Origin: Desulfocapsa sp.
GTDB lineage: Bacteria; Desulfobacterota; Desulfobulbia; Desulfobulbales; Desulfocapsaceae
NCBI GenBank assembly: GCA_029934915.1
Contig: JAOZLI010000122.1
Location: 1-7,722 of the forward strand
Length of the DNA: 7,722 nucleotides
Direction of reading: 5' to 3'
Both the position numbers and the translations under genes were made by a program. This document shows, piece after piece, positions 6,501 to 7,722 of this stretch. The first letter of the stretch is position 1; each line of letters opens with the position of its first letter. The notes beneath the pieces were generated by a model, which was not told where the DNA came from, ran no database searches, and worked only from the letters and a program-made list of their open reading frames with translations.

Positions 6501-7722
6501 TCGGTATGTCCGACGCCAGCCAAAATAGCTGCCAGGTTGAGGGTATAAAAATGAAAACCGTTCGTTTTTGCAGTTTTGTAAAGTGCTTCCACACGCTTGT
6601 CTACCTCTGGCTTCAGGCTTGAATTCAACCAGTATTGACCAAGAGCGGTAAAGAGAATGGTGAGGCTGTGTGGTTCGTCATCTTTATGGAAATTCATTTC
6701 CTCCCCTGGAAGGGCATGACTGGTTCTGACCTGAAGAAAGTCGGCAAAGGCTTTGTATGCTTTCGCTTCCGGGCTACCGTCAAAAAGAGAAAGGGCTATC
6801 CCTATCTGGTGCGCTACCTTCTGGTTTTTATCATTCTGGTCATTTTGCAGGGTGGCGAGCACGTGGAAAAGCCCGGTTGGACCGAAAAATGCGGCATGGT
6901 CACTTCCTGTCAGGTCGCGGAGAAAATCGAGATCTTTCTCAAAAAGTTCTTCCGTTGTGTCTGGTGCTCCCTTTAAAAATGCTAGCGTTCCGGCAGCTCC
7001 CGTGCCTGAAAAACTTTCTCCACTGTTTTCGAGGAGTGCAGTTGCTTCAGTAAGCTGACCTCTGAAAATATATTGTGTAAACAGGAGGCGCAGAAAGGGA
7101 ACTTTTTCATCACTGCTTAATTCTTCCAGCCCGGTTTCTTCCTTGAGGTATGTAAGTATTTCCGGGAAACTGTGCAGAGTAGAAAGCTCGTATCTTCCAA
7201 TTTGATCCAGCAGAAAAAATTGGAAGGATGGCGGGATGGATCTAAACCAGATAGGGTCAAAGGGGCGTGTGGTTACCTGAATCGTAGGCGGCAGTGGCGA
7301 AAGAATGTCACGGCATTGGCCTGATAAAAATTCAATGGCATCGTCAATAAGATCAAAGTCCTGGGTGTATATACCTATGCGCATTTCTCGCATAGCTCGC
7401 CAGCAGCGGGTTGTCCATTTGCCATAATAATAGGAAACTGGTGCCTCTTTGCGAATAACTTTTGCGTAGGTGGCAAAGGTACCTTCCTGGACAGATATGC
7501 GGCTTAATTTTTCAACAATCAGGGGGGCACACTGTTTCTCTTTGGTCAGAAGACCTGTTTCCTGAAACTTGGAAAAATAGTGATTCAGGTTGGCGGCAGT
7601 TGGCCGATTTCCACGTGGGCTGCGGATATCAAGTTTGCGCAAACAGTTGACAATGAGTGTCGAATGGGCAGGCTCGTATACAATGGATTGAAATTGAAGA
7701 AGAGTCTGTTCAAAGGGGCTGA
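3590..7722 (-). CDS. SNF2-family DNA helicase/ATPase with very long N-terminal extension, 5'-truncated by the window edge
   Basis: This is a superfamily 2 SNF2/RapA-like ATPase that would translocate on double-stranded DNA and remodel protein-DNA complexes; its specific cellular role is unknown. Residues are numbered from the first full codon, 7718-7720. SNF2_N spans about 918-1210: [12 protein letters not shown] (Q motif), DDMGLGKT (947-954, Walker A), LLITTYTLL (motif Ia/Ib region), DEAQ (1041-1044, Walker B), [14 protein letters not shown] (motif III) and [17 protein letters not shown]. Helicase_C spans about 1220-1345: [41 protein letters not shown] (shown as two adjoining motifs, IV and V) and [12 protein letters not shown] (1310-1321, motif VI arginine finger). 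All catalytic motifs are intact. Residues 1 to about 560 look mostly helical, possibly TPR-like; about 560-880 is mixed and ends in a [11 protein letters not shown]-type segment seen before SNF2 cores in bacteria. I see no SWIM zinc finger. The frame is open to the right edge. The TTG at 7640-7642 is not a credible start, because the upstream residues ([20 protein letters not shown]) look like the conserved N-terminal part. At least 1376 residues are present. Confidence 0.93.
   Translation of the reverse strand, partial: [1376 protein letters not shown]

Noticed and set aside
7640..7642. TTG as the helicase start codon
   Set aside because: The same frame continues without a stop to the right edge, and the added residues look like the conserved N-terminal part of this family. 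The gene is cut by the window rather than starting here.

Overview
The window looks like chromosomal DNA of a Gram-negative, probably anaerobic deltaproteobacterium (Desulfobacterota, possibly a Desulfobulbales-type sulfur/sulfate metaboliser). The evidence is a GmhA-type heptose isomerase (LPS synthesis), a CobA-HemD fusion of the kind known in sulfate reducers, Geobacter relatives and clostridia, and long palindromic intergenic repeats. This taxonomic reading is an inference from gene types, not from a marker gene.

Layout. (1) 1-1498, + strand: the 3' part of an LPS heptose operon. A 5'-truncated phosphoheptose isomerase (gmhA) overlaps by 11 nt the next gene, a 316-residue uncharacterised protein that looks like a distant deoxyhypusine-synthase-fold relative. 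(2) 1499-1786: a gene-free gap with a short hairpin cluster and a near-perfect 33-bp inverted repeat of REP/MITE type. (3) 1787-3337, + strand: a complete bifunctional uroporphyrinogen-III C-methyltransferase / uroporphyrinogen-III synthase (cobA-hemD), making precorrin-2 for siroheme, cobalamin and probably heme. (4) 3338-3589: a short convergent intergenic region almost filled by two large imperfect palindromes. (5) 3590-7722, - strand: a very large SNF2-family helicase/ATPase, complete at its C terminus. Its reading frame is still open at the right edge, so its true start lies outside the window.

The heptose genes probably act together. The tetrapyrrole gene and the helicase have no visible functional link to them or to each other. 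I see no CRISPR array, transposase, phage gene, tRNA or rRNA. The most interesting items are the DHS-like protein embedded in a heptose operon, and the three different palindromic repeats that occupy nearly all the intergenic space.
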